64,000 nt of DNA from Rhodococcus sp. 06-235-1A (GCF_002258785.1 NZ_NOYI01000012.1:248001-312000); one strand, 5' to 3'. Positions 39,023 to 49,152 are shown, counted from the stretch's first letter. Numbers and translations: made by a program. Notes: generated from the sequence alone by a model not told the origin.

Positions 39023-41416
39023 TCACCGTGAACCGGCCGACACCGCTCTGATGTTCATGATCGCGAAGCTTTCCCGGCCACCGGTGGAATCCGAGAGCGC
39101 GAGGAGCCAGTTGCCGTCCTGCAGCGCATCCGAGATCGCGTGCCGCACGATTGCTCCTCTGGAGTTCTGGTAATCGATCGAGACGGGTGTGCCCCGAGCT
39201 GCGGCGTCGGTCAGCAAATCGAGTTCCCGTGGGAGCAACCGGCTGTGTTGGTCGAGCGCAGAGCGCACCCGTGCGTCGTCGACAACACCGGAGTCGCCCG
39301 CCAGGAGCAGCCGCGCCAGCTCGCGTGGTTCGCGTCGACGCGGTCGTGCCCCGACGCTCGAGTGCGGCGTCCGGGTGGGCTCGGAGCGGGCTCTGGACGA
39401 GCTGTCGAGCTCGAGCTGCCCGGTGTCGGAGTGTCGCACCGGGAAATAGCCGTGCCTGCGCAGGACTGCGATGGTGTCGATGGGGGTGGCCGAACTGATC
39501 AGGACCGTCGGTGCCAGGCGCGTGAACTCGAGCACCGCCAGGGCCTCGTCGGCCTCGATGTTCGTCAGCAGTACGACGTCCTCGGAGACGATGGCGCAGG
39601 GGATCCTGCGCACGGCCAGCGCGCCGAAGGTACGCCAGCAGTCTCGGATCGTGTAGGCCAGAGCTTGGGGGACGTCGGTGTCTGCCATCTCGGCCAGCGC
39701 ATCGATCAGCTCCTCCCCGGTGCCACCGGTGTCGAAGAAGCGTCGGATCGTCGCCGGGGTGAACCGCCAGACCGACGCCACCTCCCTCGACTCGGGCTGT
39801 GCGGCCGCGCCGAGAATCGACGCCACCTCGGTGCTCGGCGGTCCGGTGACCACAGCCGTCGAATCGGGCAGTAGACGCACCGAGAACGGCACCCACTCCG
39901 CCATGTCCTGCAGCTGCGCCGCCAGAGCCGGGGCGATCTGGCGCGGATCACCGTCTCGACCCGCGGGGAAGCCGACGAGGGTGCGGCACAGATCGGTCGG
40001 AGTGCCGTCGGCCAGCACTCCGAGTCGGGTGGCTTCGGTCAGGAGAGCATGCACGTGACCGGGCCCGGCGGTCGTCGAGACGACCGGGATGTTCCAGTCG
40101 AGGTACTGCTCGAATTCCTCGGGTCCGGACGGCACGCTCGTCGGGGCGTCGGTGCCGTCGTCATGCAGAAGTGACGTCAGCGCTGTCGCACGTAGGTCTG
40201 CCGCCGCGGGATCGTCGAGCATCTTCTTGAGCACCGGCGCGGTCTTCTGGGAGGCTCGCGGCACTCGGTGGGTGGGGGTGAACGGCGCACACCACCATGC
40301 GGCGACTAACGCTGCCGCCTGCTCGGATCGTGAACTCGTCGACCATGTTTCGTAGGTCGAGGTCAGTGCGACGCCGGTCTTTCCCCGTTCGGCGAGCAGC
40401 CCGGCCTCACGCGCAATCATCAGCATCAGGGCCGTCTGGTGCTCGTCGGCGAACCCCACCCGGGTGGTCAGCGAACGAAGATCCTTGGCACTGATGCCAC
40501 CGGTCTTCATCATGGTCAGGCCATCGGTGTCGATGGCCGTCAACAGTGCCTGCGTGTGTTCACACAATTGCAGCAGTGCGATGGATCGCGCGCGCTGCAA
40601 CTCGGTGCGCGGAAGTTCGTGGCCGGTGAAGGTCGGTGGCGTGAGTTCGATGGGCAATCGCCACCCGTCTCCCCGCAGCGCGATGCTCACCTCCAACGGC
40701 ATCTCGACGCGATGCCCGTCCAGCCGGTACAACAGTCCCCGCTCGTACGCGGCCGCGCCTTCGGTCGTCGGCACGTCGAAAATCAGCGACATGGGTTTGC
40801 CATCGACGAAGCGAGACAACATCTCTCGCATCTCGACCGGGCCATCGTCGTACAGGGCGCGGATTCGTTCGGGTGTCATCGCGGCTGCCACGCCATCGGC
40901 TCGAGTGGCCCGATCGAGCGCGGGGTCGACTCCGAGACGGGACAGCAGCGCAACCCGATCCTGCTCGACTGCGCACCTGGAGAACAGCTTTCGCTGTCTG
41001 CGGGCAAGCCCGAAGGGATACGAGAACACCCCGGACAGATCGACAGGACGGTACTCGACGGCGCCCGAGCCGAGTGCGGTGTACGGCCAGATCAGGCCGT
41101 ACGACATCAGTGTCGCCAGCGCAGCGTCGATGTGCGGCGTCCGGTTCGACGTCCCCTCGCCCGTCCAGTGCCCGATCTCGGCTCGGCTGAGATCTCCCAT
41201 GAGCGCGAACAACTCGAGCAGGACGAGCGAGCCACGGTCGAGTTTTCGAGGTAGTGCCGCCACCCGCGAGGGTGAGCCGAGTAGTTGTGCGAGCAGACCG
41301 AACGAGCGGGGCGGCGGATCGGTGGCCACATCCGGCCGACGGTGCACCAGATCGGTCAGTGCATCCTCGTCCAGAGACGCCAACCACTGTTCGTACGTCT
41401 CGATACCGTCTGCCAT
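39023..41416 (-). CDS. Helicase-associated (Helicase_C_3) domain protein
   Basis: This 797-aa protein resembles M. tuberculosis Rv0862c, which sits beside the XPB-type helicase. An N-terminal winged-helix-like region (about 20-160; [43 protein letters not shown]) precedes the Helicase_C_3 domain (about 480-640; [16 protein letters not shown] and [20 protein letters not shown]). A WYL-like end ([41 protein letters not shown]) follows. No Walker A is present, so it is probably a partner, not a helicase. It lies 44 nt upstream of dnaX and may be cotranscribed. The XPB gene itself is not nearby. Confidence 0.8.
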   Translation of the reverse strand: MADGIETYEQWLASLDEDALTDLVHRRPDVATDPPPRSFGLLAQLLGSPSRVAALPRKLDRGSLVLLELFALMGDLSRAEIGHWTGEGTSNRTPHIDAALATLMSYGLIWPYTALGSGAVEYRPVDLSGVFSYPFGLARRQRKLFSRCAVEQDRVALLSRLGVDPALDRATRADGVAAAMTPERIRALYDDGPVEMREMLSRFVDGKPMSLIFDVPTTEGAAAYERGLLYRLDGHRVEMPLEVSIALRGDGWRLPIELTPPTFTGHELPRTELQRARSIALLQLCEHTQALLTAIDTDGLTMMKTGGISAKDLRSLTTRVGFADEHQTALMLMIAREAGLLAERGKTGVALTSTYETWSTSSRSEQAAALVAAWWCAPFTPTHRVPRASQKTAPVLKKMLDDPAAADLRATALTSLLHDDGTDAPTSVPSGPEEFEQYLDWNIPVVSTTAGPGHVHALLTEATRLGVLADGTPTDLCRTLVGFPAGRDGDPRQIAPALAAQLQDMAEWVPFSVRLLPDSTAVVTGPPSTEVASILGAAAQPESREVASVWRFTPATIRRFFDTGGTGEELIDALAEMADTDVPQALAYTIRDCWRTFGALAVRRIPCAIVSEDVVLLTNIEADEALAVLEFTRLAPTVLISSATPIDTIAVLRRHGYFPVRHSDTGQLELDSSSRARSEPTRTPHSSVGARPRRREPRELARLLLAGDSGVVDDARVRSALDQHSRLLPRELDLLTDAAARGTPVSIDYQNSRGAIVRHAISDALQDGNWLLALSDSTGGRESFAIMNIRAVSAGSR

Positions 41417-41468
41417 GTCGCCCCCCGGTGAATGTTGCTGCCGAAGGTACAGCTGAGTACCGACAGAC

Positions 41469-42044
41469 TCACTTGTTCTTGGCTGCTGCTTTCGCTGCCT
41501 TCTTGAATTCGCGCACCTCGAGCAGCGACTTCTCGTCCACGACGTCGGCGATGGATCGACGCGCGCCGTCGTCGCCGTACGCTCCGGCAGCCTTCCGCCA
41601 CCCGTCGGGCGTGACGTCCATCTGCTTGCCGAGCAGGGCGAGGAAGATACGCGCCTTCTGATCGCCGTATCCCGGGAGCGCTTTGAGACGCTTCAGCACT
41701 TCGGCACCGTTGGGATCGTCGCGGGTCCAGATTTCCTGCGGCTTGCCGTCGTAGTTCTCGACCAGGTACGCCGCGAGACCTTGGATTCGCTTGGCCATCG
41801 AACCGGGAAATCGATGAACGGCCGGGGTCTGCGCACACAAGGCTGCGAATTCGTCCGGATCGGCATCGGCGACGGTATCCACTTTCAGATCACCGAGACG
41901 ATCGACGAGCTTCTTCGGGCCTGCGAACGCAGATTCCATCGGCACCTGCTGATCGAGCAACATGCCGATCAACAGCGCGAACGGATCCTCGGCGAGCAGT
42001 GCATCGGCCTCAGGATCGCCGACGAGGTGCAGTGTGCGAGACAT
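41469..42044 (-). CDS. HhH-GPD type base-excision DNA repair protein
   Basis: This 191-aa protein has the helix-hairpin-helix of the HhH-GPD superfamily (LKRLKALPGYGDQKARIFLALLGKQ, about 120-145) and an N-terminal LLIGMLLDQQVPMESAFAGP that aligns with the DNA-glycosylase core. It is the short actinobacterial group (TIGR03252-like). A basic Lys/Ala C-tail (KKAAKAAAKNK) would help DNA binding. The ATG at 42044 is chosen where homology begins. It lies 65 nt downstream of the LuxR gene. Confidence 0.85.
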   Translation of the reverse strand: MSRTLHLVGDPEADALLAEDPFALLIGMLLDQQVPMESAFAGPKKLVDRLGDLKVDTVADADPDEFAALCAQTPAVHRFPGSMAKRIQGLAAYLVENYDGKPQEIWTRDDPNGAEVLKRLKALPGYGDQKARIFLALLGKQMDVTPDGWRKAAGAYGDDGARRSIADVVDEKSLLEVREFKKAAKAAAKNK

Positions 42045-42109
42045 GGGCTCGATCCTGCCACGGTGGCTGTCGATCCGTAGCCGGTGGGACAGGCTCCGGA
42101 ATGTCCCGT

Positions 42110-44833
42110 TCATCCTTTCGCGAAGCGCGCTGCTTCCGTTCGATTCTGGGCTCCCAGTTTGGTCAACACATTCGACACGTGCACGCTGACGGTCTTGACG
42201 CTGATCACGAGCCGCTCGGCGATCTGCTTGTTGGTGAATCCCTCGCCGAGGAGTTCCAGAACGTCCCACTCGCGACGAGTCAACAGGTCCGCGCCCGCCG
42301 GTCGACGCGCATCGCCGAGTCTCACGGTGACCCCGAGTCGGTCGTAGATCGCGATGGCCTCGTCGGCCGTGTGTGCGGCTGCCGACCGCTCCCCCGCCGC
42401 CTCGAGGGCTTCGGAGAGAGACTGCAGGGCACGGGCACGCTCGAACGGCTGAATTGCGAAGGCGTCCACGGCCGAACGCCATGCCGCCACTACCGAGGCA
42501 GCATCCCCGTATCCGCAGTTGAGACGCAGGTGGCCCCACTCGGCCTCGCCTCGCCGTATCCATGCGGTCGACTCCCAACCGTAGGACGGGCTGGAACTCG
42601 CTGTGCGTTCGATCTCGGAGTGCAGGCGTGATCCGATGTCCAGAGCTGCCTGAGCACCGATCACCGTCGATCCGCGGCGCGCCGCTTCCATCGCCAGTAC
42701 CGACAATCTGATGCGTCCCCCGAACCATGGGTTGTGCCATTGCGCGCCCACAGTCGCGACAGCGGCTTCGAGGCAGGTGATCACGTCGCCGAACCGCCCG
42801 TTGCACAACGCTGTGTAGGCAGCAGCGGCGCTCGTCAGAATCGTGATCATGCCATCCTGAGACTCGAAGGGTCGAACGCGTTCGATGTCGGCCGCGAGTT
42901 CCTCGTCCCCCATTGCGGCGCGAATCTGAAACCCTGCACACAGCTGCTCGGCCGAACCCAAAGGTGGTGCGGCCGATTCGATCCGAGCCAAGTCGGCAAG
43001 GGCCAGTGTCCAATCACCCGAGTAGTACCGAACGTTCGCCAACTGGACACGCGCCCCGACGCCGTAGGGCGTCCATTGGCGCCCGGCGGATCGAGCGATC
43101 TCGACTGTTTCCTCGAACGACTCCTGAGCCGATACGAAATCACCGTCGTCGAATTCGACCATTCCGAGATTGAACTTGCTGCGCAGCAGATTCCCGATGT
43201 CACCGCTTTCTCGCGCGAGTGCGGCGGTACGAATGAGGAGTGTGCGCGACGCCGCGGGGTCATTGTGGCGTCTGTGCAAGCGTGCCAGCGTGATTCGTGC
43301 ATCTGCCGACCGCCCCGGGTCACCGAGGGATTCTGCGATACGTACGGATTCCTCGGCCCAGGCGCGCGATTGATCTTCCCGGCCCAACGCCTCGGTTATC
43401 CGGGCACCGAGACCGGTCAAGTGCACTCTCCATGGGGCGAAGTCCTCCGCGGCCGCGATGGTCAAAGCCTGCTCGACGGCCGCCAGGGCCGAATCCTCTC
43501 GTTCGATCGCCAGAGCCGATGTCGCCTCGGCATGCAGCAAGTCGAGTCGCTCGGGGATCGTCAACGCATCCCCACCCCGTTCCAGTTCGGCACGGACGAC
43601 CGAGAGCGCCCGCAGGTCTTGCCCTGCTGTCGTCGACGCCGACGCGTATTCCAACACCAGTGCCGTTTCCGTCGGCTCCCATTGCGGCTGTCGCAGTTCC
43701 AGTGCGGCGGCGAGGTGAGCCATGGCCTCAGCGGGAGCAGCCAGCGTCATCGCCTCGCGGCCCGCATCGACGTGGGCTCCGAACGCCTTCGGCAGATCGT
43801 GGGCCGATTCTGCGTGTCGAGCCAGGTCCGCGGCGGCGCCACGATGCCGGTGTTCGGTGAGCGTGTCGACGAAAGAAGCGTGCAACCTCGCACGACGGCC
43901 GGGCAGGACGTCGTCGTAGATGGCGTCGGCCAGGAGCGCGTGCCGAAAGACGTAGTAGAAGTCGGTGGTCTCCACGAGCCGGGCGTCGACGATCTCGCGG
44001 ATCACGTCCTCGAGCCGGTCGTCGTCCAGACCGGTCACCGCCGCCAGAACCTCGTGCGCGACGCGGGGGCCACCCACCGCCATCGTTTCGGCGACCGACT
44101 TCGCCTCGGGCGACAAGGCGTCGAGCCGGACCAGCAGGAGCTCGGCGAGGCCCGGCGGAATCGACGATCCGGAACGCTGGCCGGCAGAGACGAGTTCTTC
44201 GATGAAAAATGGGTTGCCGCCCGATCGCTCCACGATGACGTCACGGGATGTCACATCCGTCGCGGCGGGAAGCGAATCGAGGAGGCGATAGGACGATTCG
44301 ACGTCGAGAGGCGTCACCTCGACTCGACGGACGTAGCTCAGCCGTGTCCATTCGGAGAGCGACTGCCGGAGTGGGTGTTTGCGATGGAGATCGTCGCTAC
44401 GATACGAGATCACCAAGGACACACGGGTTTTCGCGAGTCTCGACAGCAGAAATGTCATGAGCTCGCGGGTGGAGGTGTCCGCCCAGTGCGCGTCCTCGAC
44501 GATGAGGAGCGCCGGGCGGTCGGCCCCGGCTGCAGTCAGTGCGACGAGGGCAGCATCGAACAGTTCCGTCCGGGTGGTGTGCGGGAGTGGACCGAACAAT
44601 TCGGTGAACGCGAGGTACGGAATACCGACCTCACCGAGGTCCAAGCACCGCCCGACCAGTACCCGAGTTCCGCGTGCTTCCACATTGCGCCGCAGTTCTG
44701 CCAGCAGTCGCGTTTTGCCGACACCGGCGTCACCGGACACGACGACCGCGGCTGGGATGCCTCGGGCAGCATCGGCGACGACCTGTTCGAGCGCCGCGAG
44801 TTCGGCGTCTCGTCCGATCAGAGTGCGAGCCAC
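42110..44833 (-). CDS. Large ATP-binding LuxR family regulator (LAL type)
   Basis: This 907-aa protein has an N-terminal AAA ATPase (Walker A GDAGVGKTRLL about 34-44; Walker B ALLIVEDAHWAD), a long helical TPR-like middle (about 330-780) and a C-terminal LuxR helix-turn-helix (LTRREWDVLELLGEGFTNKQIAERLVISVKTVSVHVSNVLTKLGAQNRTEAARFAKG). LAL regulators of the MalT type bind an inducer and ATP and then activate transcription. The target is not obvious. It lies downstream of the transglutaminase gene on the same strand. Confidence 0.92.
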   Translation of the reverse strand: MARTLIGRDAELAALEQVVADAARGIPAAVVVSGDAGVGKTRLLAELRRNVEARGTRVLVGRCLDLGEVGIPYLAFTELFGPLPHTTRTELFDAALVALTAAGADRPALLIVEDAHWADTSTRELMTFLLSRLAKTRVSLVISYRSDDLHRKHPLRQSLSEWTRLSYVRRVEVTPLDVESSYRLLDSLPAATDVTSRDVIVERSGGNPFFIEELVSAGQRSGSSIPPGLAELLLVRLDALSPEAKSVAETMAVGGPRVAHEVLAAVTGLDDDRLEDVIREIVDARLVETTDFYYVFRHALLADAIYDDVLPGRRARLHASFVDTLTEHRHRGAAADLARHAESAHDLPKAFGAHVDAGREAMTLAAPAEAMAHLAAALELRQPQWEPTETALVLEYASASTTAGQDLRALSVVRAELERGGDALTIPERLDLLHAEATSALAIEREDSALAAVEQALTIAAAEDFAPWRVHLTGLGARITEALGREDQSRAWAEESVRIAESLGDPGRSADARITLARLHRRHNDPAASRTLLIRTAALARESGDIGNLLRSKFNLGMVEFDDGDFVSAQESFEETVEIARSAGRQWTPYGVGARVQLANVRYYSGDWTLALADLARIESAAPPLGSAEQLCAGFQIRAAMGDEELAADIERVRPFESQDGMITILTSAAAAYTALCNGRFGDVITCLEAAVATVGAQWHNPWFGGRIRLSVLAMEAARRGSTVIGAQAALDIGSRLHSEIERTASSSPSYGWESTAWIRRGEAEWGHLRLNCGYGDAASVVAAWRSAVDAFAIQPFERARALQSLSEALEAAGERSAAAHTADEAIAIYDRLGVTVRLGDARRPAGADLLTRREWDVLELLGEGFTNKQIAERLVISVKTVSVHVSNVLTKLGAQNRTEAARFAKG

Positions 44834-45085
44834 GCCAACAAACTACGCCGCGGTCGTGGCCTGCGGTCGTTCTGTGCGCGGCTGCGCACTCGGCGGTCGT
44901 ACGATCGCAGTGAATCGGCGACTCGGCGTTCATGATCGGCCAGAACATCGTAGGTGGGGTACATGGAACCCACTCTGGCTCCGCTGCACCGTCCACACAT
45001 CGGACGAGTTCCCTATCTTCGGTCGCACCGTCGTACGAGAGAGCCCTAGGGAACAGCCGACGCGATTGCCTTCACACGGGGCCGA
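44834..45085. other. Gap between LuxR and transglutaminase genes, no gene seen
   Basis: 252 nt upstream of the LuxR gene. A 28-codon frame at 44964 has no ribosome site or recognisable features. I see no strong hairpin; the region probably holds the LuxR promoter. Confidence 0.4.
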
Positions 45086-45889
45086 TCAGGTGATCGACAC
45101 CAGTTGGGTGATGTCGTCGAAGGGCAGTGGTCCGTCGACGACGGCTCCGACGACCGCGCTGTTGAGGATGATCGAACCGCCGTGATTGTCGAGGAATGCG
45201 GTGTCTGCCGCGTCCCGTCCGGTGGCGATGCGCACCAAAGTCGATCTCGGCGCGAGGCAGGTCGCATCCACCACTCGCCACTGACCTTCGACGAATGCTT
45301 CGGCGACTGCGTGGAAGTCCATGGGATCGCAGCCCGGTGCGTACACCGCGACCAGCCGAGCGGGGACGTTGACCGCACGAAGCAAGGCCACCACCAGGTG
45401 CGTGTAGTCGCGGCAGACTCCGGCGCCGGCGAGGAGGGTGTCGACTGCGCCGTCGATGGGGTCGCTGCTGCCCGGTACGTAGCTCAGGCGCGCACCGACC
45501 CACGACGAGACCTCGGCCAGCAACTTCTCCGACGGTGGGTAGGAACCGAATTCCGTTGCCGCGAAGCCGAAGAACTTGTCGGCCTCCGAGTAGCGGCTGG
45601 GCCGCAGGTACAGCGAGAGATCGTAATCGGAGACCGGGGCCGGCTCGGTGTTGCCGTAGATGGTGGCCGAGTACGACGCTTCGAGCTTGCCGACTCCGGC
45701 GTACAGCTTGTGAATGCGGGTTCCGTGCGCGCCGCTGATCTCCTGCGCCTCGACCGGCTGACCGTCGAGTGTGAAGGAGAGTGCTTCCCACACTTCGGTT
45801 CCTGGATGCGGGGCAATCGCGATCTGGAACTCGAGGGTACTGGCCTCGGTCACGTCGACATCGAGGTACGCGGAGACGTCACGTTTCAT
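45086..45889 (-). CDS. Transglutaminase-like family protein
   Basis: This 267-aa protein has an N-terminal beta region (about 1-110) and a transglutaminase-like core (about 115-260). The catalytic triad Cys159 (AGVCRDYTH), His193 (MDFHAV) and Asp208 (VVDAT) is in place. There is no signal peptide, so it is cytoplasmic; relatives act as proteases or amidases, often with unknown substrates. It lies 37 nt downstream of phoU on the same strand, and a shared transcript is likely. Confidence 0.88.
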   Translation of the reverse strand: MKRDVSAYLDVDVTEASTLEFQIAIAPHPGTEVWEALSFTLDGQPVEAQEISGAHGTRIHKLYAGVGKLEASYSATIYGNTEPAPVSDYDLSLYLRPSRYSEADKFFGFAATEFGSYPPSEKLLAEVSSWVGARLSYVPGSSDPIDGAVDTLLAGAGVCRDYTHLVVALLRAVNVPARLVAVYAPGCDPMDFHAVAEAFVEGQWRVVDATCLAPRSTLVRIATGRDAADTAFLDNHGGSIILNSAVVGAVVDGPLPFDDITQLVSIT

Positions 45890-45926
45890 CGTGCCGATCC
45901 TGCCATCTTCGAGCCGTTCGCGCAGA

Positions 45927-46580
45927 TCATGACTCGTCGGTGAGACGTTCGCCCGTCACCAGAAATATGACGCGTTTGGCGACCTCGACCGTGTGATCCG
46001 AGTAGCGCTCGTAGAACCGGCCGAGCAGCGTGATGTCCACTGCCGCGGGTACGCCGTGCGGCCAGTCGGGTGCTGAGGTCAGCATGAACAGGCTGCGATG
46101 CAGTGCGTCCATTTCCTCGTCCTGAATGCGCAGGCTCGCGGCGAGTTCGGCATCTCTGGTTTCCAGCACGCGTTGGGTCGCCTCCGCCTGCGCGACGGCA
46201 ACTCGACCCATCTGCTCGAACACGCCTTCGACCTCGGGCGGCAGTACGTGCGCGGGATGGCGGCGGCGAGCCAATTCGGCGATATGAACGGCAAGGCCGC
46301 CCATTCGCTGTAGATCGGCGACGATGTTGATCCCGGATACGACCCGTCGCAGGTCGTGCGCGACGGGTGCCTGCAGGGCCAGGAACCCGAATGCGCCGTG
46401 CTCCCACTCGACGGCGAGCATGTCGATCTCTTCGCGGTATTCGATGGTCCGCTCGGCGAGCACGATGTCCGCCGTAAGGAGCGATCGAGTTGCGTCGACC
46501 ATGGCCATCTCCGCAATTCGGGACATTTCAGACAGGTTCGACGCCAATGAATCGAGCGTCTCTGTGTAACTGTCCCGCAT
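45927..46580 (-). CDS. phoU: Phosphate transport system regulator PhoU
   Basis: This 217-aa helical protein has two PhoU repeats (about 1-105 and 115-210) with acidic metal-binding motifs; EYREEIDMLAVEWEHGAFGFLALQAPVAHDLRRVVSGINIVADLQRMGGLAVHIAELARRRHP is typical. It restrains the Pst importer and the phosphate-sensing kinase when phosphate is sufficient. No pst or pho genes lie nearby, so this is an unlinked copy. The ATG at 46580 follows AGGAGTGAGTGGCAC. Confidence 0.93.
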   Translation of the reverse strand: MRDSYTETLDSLASNLSEMSRIAEMAMVDATRSLLTADIVLAERTIEYREEIDMLAVEWEHGAFGFLALQAPVAHDLRRVVSGINIVADLQRMGGLAVHIAELARRRHPAHVLPPEVEGVFEQMGRVAVAQAEATQRVLETRDAELAASLRIQDEEMDALHRSLFMLTSAPDWPHGVPAAVDITLLGRFYERYSDHTVEVAKRVIFLVTGERLTDES

Positions 46581-46684
46581 GTGCCACTCACTCCTACCGA
46601 ATTCGCCCTCGACGTGGGGCCTGTAGGCCGTACCCCCAATCGCATCTTCCTACACGGAGGTAGCCCTGTGGGAGCCTTTGCTGC

Positions 46685-47014
46685 ATGAACACTGTGAAGT
46701 CGGTCATGCTCTTCGCCGTCGCGGCAGTCTTCGAGATCGGCGGTGCCTGGCTGGTGTGGCAGGGAATTCGGGAGCATCGTGGGTGGCTGTGGGCCGGAGC
46801 CGGGGTGATCGCCCTCGGTGCCTACGGCTTCGTCGCGACCCTGCAGCCGGATGCGAACTTCGGTCGCATTCTCGCCGCGTACGGCGGGGTCTTCGTCGCA
46901 GGATCGATGGCGTGGGCGATGGTGGTCGACGGCTTCCGACCCGATCGGTGGGACATCACCGGTGCATCGATCGCTCTGATCGGCGTCGGGGTGATCATGT
47001 ACGGCCCGCGCTGA
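46685..47014 (+). CDS. YnfA family (UPF0060) membrane protein
   Basis: This 109-aa protein has four membrane helices and the YnfA signatures [17 protein letters not shown] and [46 protein letters not shown]. YnfA proteins resemble small multidrug resistance transporters. The start ATG at 46685 has GGGAG about 11 nt upstream. It ends in a strong hairpin shared with the convergent lipase gene. Confidence 0.93.
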   Translation: MNTVKSVMLFAVAAVFEIGGAWLVWQGIREHRGWLWAGAGVIALGAYGFVATLQPDANFGRILAAYGGVFVAGSMAWAMVVDGFRPDRWDITGASIALIGVGVIMYGPR

Positions 47015-47030
47015 CTCGCGCGGGCCGTAC
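46999..47030. terminator. Hairpin terminator between ynfA-type gene and lipase gene
   Basis: GTACGGCCCGCG (46999-47010) pairs with CGCGGGCCGTAC (47019-47030) around an 8-nt loop holding the stop codon of the first gene. It is GC-rich without a T-tract. Confidence 0.6.
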
Positions 47031-47038
47031 CCGATCGA

Positions 47039-48334
47039 TCAGCAGTTGGACGGCGCGGGCACTCCGTAGAAGCGATCCTTGATCCAGTTCTGCGCCTCAC
47101 CCAGGCCGAGGATGTCCGGAATCAGGTGTCCTGCACCGGATCCGGGCACGATCGACGGAACCTGGGCGGAGCTGAGCTGCACGGTGGCACCCTTGCCGCA
47201 CCAGTCACCGGCCAGGCCGACGGCCTGTCCATGGGGCACGATGTCGTCGGACGTCCCGGACTGAATGAGCACCGGAGCATTGGGCGTCCGCTCACCGATC
47301 TTGTTCTTTGCCAGGATCTCCTGAGCGACGGGCAGCCTGTCCAGCACCACCGACAAGGGCTCGCCGGTCTTGGTGTACTCGTTGGTGCGGTGCAGCCCGA
47401 CGTTCAGAATCGTTTCTCCGACACACTGATTCGCCACCAGATTCAGCATGGCTTTGCCAGCGTCGTTGATGTTCTCGTCGACGATCGGTCGCAGACCGGG
47501 GTCGGAATTGAGCAGACCGTTGAGGGTGTATCCGATCACGCCGGTGAGGATGGTGCCGTCGACCTGCTCCAGCGTCGCCTTCAGATCCGCGGGAGGGGCA
47601 CCCGCATAGGTGCCGACGAGGTTCATCTCGGGTGCGTAGTCATCCGCGAGTTCCGCTGCGGCAGCGGCAGCGCCACCGCCCTGCGAGTAGCCGTACGCGG
47701 CCACCGGGCCGTCCGCGGAAATCTTGGTGCCCTGCAACTTCTGGGCCGCACGGGCCGCGTCCAGCACAGCGTGCGCTTCCGATGCTCGGTTGACGTAGGT
47801 GTGCGCGCCGGGAGTACCGAGACCCTCGTAGTCGGTGATGACGACGCCGTAACCCTGGGACAGCAGCGAATACGCCGCGAGCACCTCGTACTCGACCATG
47901 AAACCGAGCGGCGGGGTGTAGGTGATGACATTGTTGAGCATCTTCGACGGCGCACACTGATCGCCCTGACCCTGAGTTCCCGGGGCGAGTACCACCAGCG
48001 GCCGCGGACCTGGGCCGGTCCATTCCGCGGCAGGATCGATGTAGGTACCGGTCACGGCATTGGGCGCGTCGTTCGAATCGGTACTGCGGTACATGATTCG
48101 AGTGGCAGCACCGGGCAGCGGACCGCCGATTCCGGGGACCGACAAAGCGAGATGAGAAGGCTCCGAACGGATCACGTCACCCGGCGAGCCTGCGGGCAGC
48201 GGACTCGGTGGAACGTAGAAATCGGATTCGACGGTCGATCCCGTCGAGGGGGCCGCCGACACCGCCGGTGCCGTCACCCCGATGAGTACCGCTGCCACCG
48301 CCACAGCCGAACCGAACACACGCTTGGAACGCAC
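47039..48334 (-). CDS. Secreted lipase, LIP family
   Basis: This 431-aa protein has a Sec signal peptide (SKRVFGSAVAVAAVLIGVTAPAVSA, cleavage near residue 28) and the fungal-type secretory lipase domain. The nucleophile Ser is in GYSQGGG, the Asp in SGTSDDIVP and the His in GAGHLIP; paired Cys probably form disulfides. Actinobacterial relatives hydrolyse triacylglycerols outside the cell. The GTG at 48334 is chosen because the signal peptide begins there. An inverted repeat (48397-48422) lies upstream. Confidence 0.88.
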   Translation of the reverse strand: MRSKRVFGSAVAVAAVLIGVTAPAVSAAPSTGSTVESDFYVPPSPLPAGSPGDVIRSEPSHLALSVPGIGGPLPGAATRIMYRSTDSNDAPNAVTGTYIDPAAEWTGPGPRPLVVLAPGTQGQGDQCAPSKMLNNVITYTPPLGFMVEYEVLAAYSLLSQGYGVVITDYEGLGTPGAHTYVNRASEAHAVLDAARAAQKLQGTKISADGPVAAYGYSQGGGAAAAAAELADDYAPEMNLVGTYAGAPPADLKATLEQVDGTILTGVIGYTLNGLLNSDPGLRPIVDENINDAGKAMLNLVANQCVGETILNVGLHRTNEYTKTGEPLSVVLDRLPVAQEILAKNKIGERTPNAPVLIQSGTSDDIVPHGQAVGLAGDWCGKGATVQLSSAQVPSIVPGSGAGHLIPDILGLGEAQNWIKDRFYGVPAPSNC

Positions 48335-48396
48335 TTCACAACCCCCAACGTCGACCACTTGGCATCAAGTGAGCGCTACCCCGCGTAGCACTTATC

Positions 48397-48422
48397 GTGA
48401 CGCACCTTACGTGATGCGTCAC
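48397..48422. promoter_or_regulatory. Inverted repeat GTGACGCA-N10-TGCGTCAC upstream of the lipase gene
   Basis: Perfect 8-bp arms in the 121-nt gap between the TetR stop and the lipase start. It may be an operator for the lipase promoter or a terminator for the TetR gene. Confidence 0.45.
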
Positions 48423-48455
48423 ACAACGCATAGGGCTAGTTTGGATTACTCACGA

Positions 48456-49127
48456 TCAGCGTCGACGCCGGTGCATCGCGGCCTTGGCCACGTCGATTTC
48501 TTCGCTGGTGAACGGACGCCCCGGCAGCGTGGATCGCGGGACGCCATCACCCCGCAGACCGTCGAGCAACACGGTGAAGTAGCGACGCCAGTTGGCGGCG
48601 TCGACGGCACTGGAGAACTCGACGCTCGCGCCGATCATCCCGAGCACCGGATAGAAATCACTGACCGCGATGTCGGGTCGCAGCTGCCCGGACGCCGATG
48701 CCCGATCGACGATCTTCTCGAAGAACGGGTCGATGCGCGAGCGAACCTGAGCAATCCCGCGGCAACCCTCGTCCGAGCCGAGCACAACGTCGCCGAGACC
48801 GCGATCGGCGGACATCCCCTCGCACACCTCGGCCAGGAACTGCACCAGACCCTCCCATGGATCCTTGGCCTCCAGCGCCCGCTCAGCGGTCGCGAGCATG
48901 TCTTCGAGGCGTTGCTCGAAGACGCCGTCGATCAGTTCTTCCTTGCACGAAAAGCGCCGATAAACGGTGCCGACGCCCACCTTGGCGTGCGCCGCGACGT
49001 CGTCGAGCGTGATGTCGATGCCGTGTGAGGCGAACAGCTCACGGGCCGCATCCACGATGCGACGTCGATTGCGTTCGGCGTCTGCCCGTAGGGGCTTCGA
49101 GGCCGCTGTGTCCGCTCTCACACTCAT
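48456..49127 (-). CDS. TetR family transcriptional regulator
   Basis: This 223-aa protein has the TetR helix-turn-helix (about 18-65; IVDAARELFASHGIDITLDDVAAHAKVGVGTVYRRFSCKEEL) and a C-terminal helical ligand domain (SADRG...FFEKIVDRASASGQLRPD). It is divergent from a 14-helix drug exporter, and two GGAGG-N5-CCTCC repeats lie between them. It almost certainly represses the exporter and itself. The ATG at 49127 has no strong ribosome site. Confidence 0.9.
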   Translation of the reverse strand: MSVRADTAASKPLRADAERNRRRIVDAARELFASHGIDITLDDVAAHAKVGVGTVYRRFSCKEELIDGVFEQRLEDMLATAERALEAKDPWEGLVQFLAEVCEGMSADRGLGDVVLGSDEGCRGIAQVRSRIDPFFEKIVDRASASGQLRPDIAVSDFYPVLGMIGASVEFSSAVDAANWRRYFTVLLDGLRGDGVPRSTLPGRPFTSEEIDVAKAAMHRRRR

Positions 49128-49152
49128 TCGATGTCCGTTTCACCCGATAAGC

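Noticed and set aside
38979..39896. Long N-terminal extension of dnaX (frame open to 39896)
   Set aside because: The extension overlaps the helicase-domain gene in another frame and has no family similarity; the DnaX family starts at MALYRKYRP, at 38978.
42045..43013. Long N-terminal extension of the HhH-GPD gene
   Set aside because: It runs inside the LuxR gene in another frame and shows only Arg/Gly-rich shadow sequence.
36705..49127. Region searched for a defence or toxin-antitoxin system
   Set aside because: The helicase-domain protein lacks a Walker A and neighbours are ordinary housekeeping or regulatory genes; no nuclease, methylase or toxin pair is visible.
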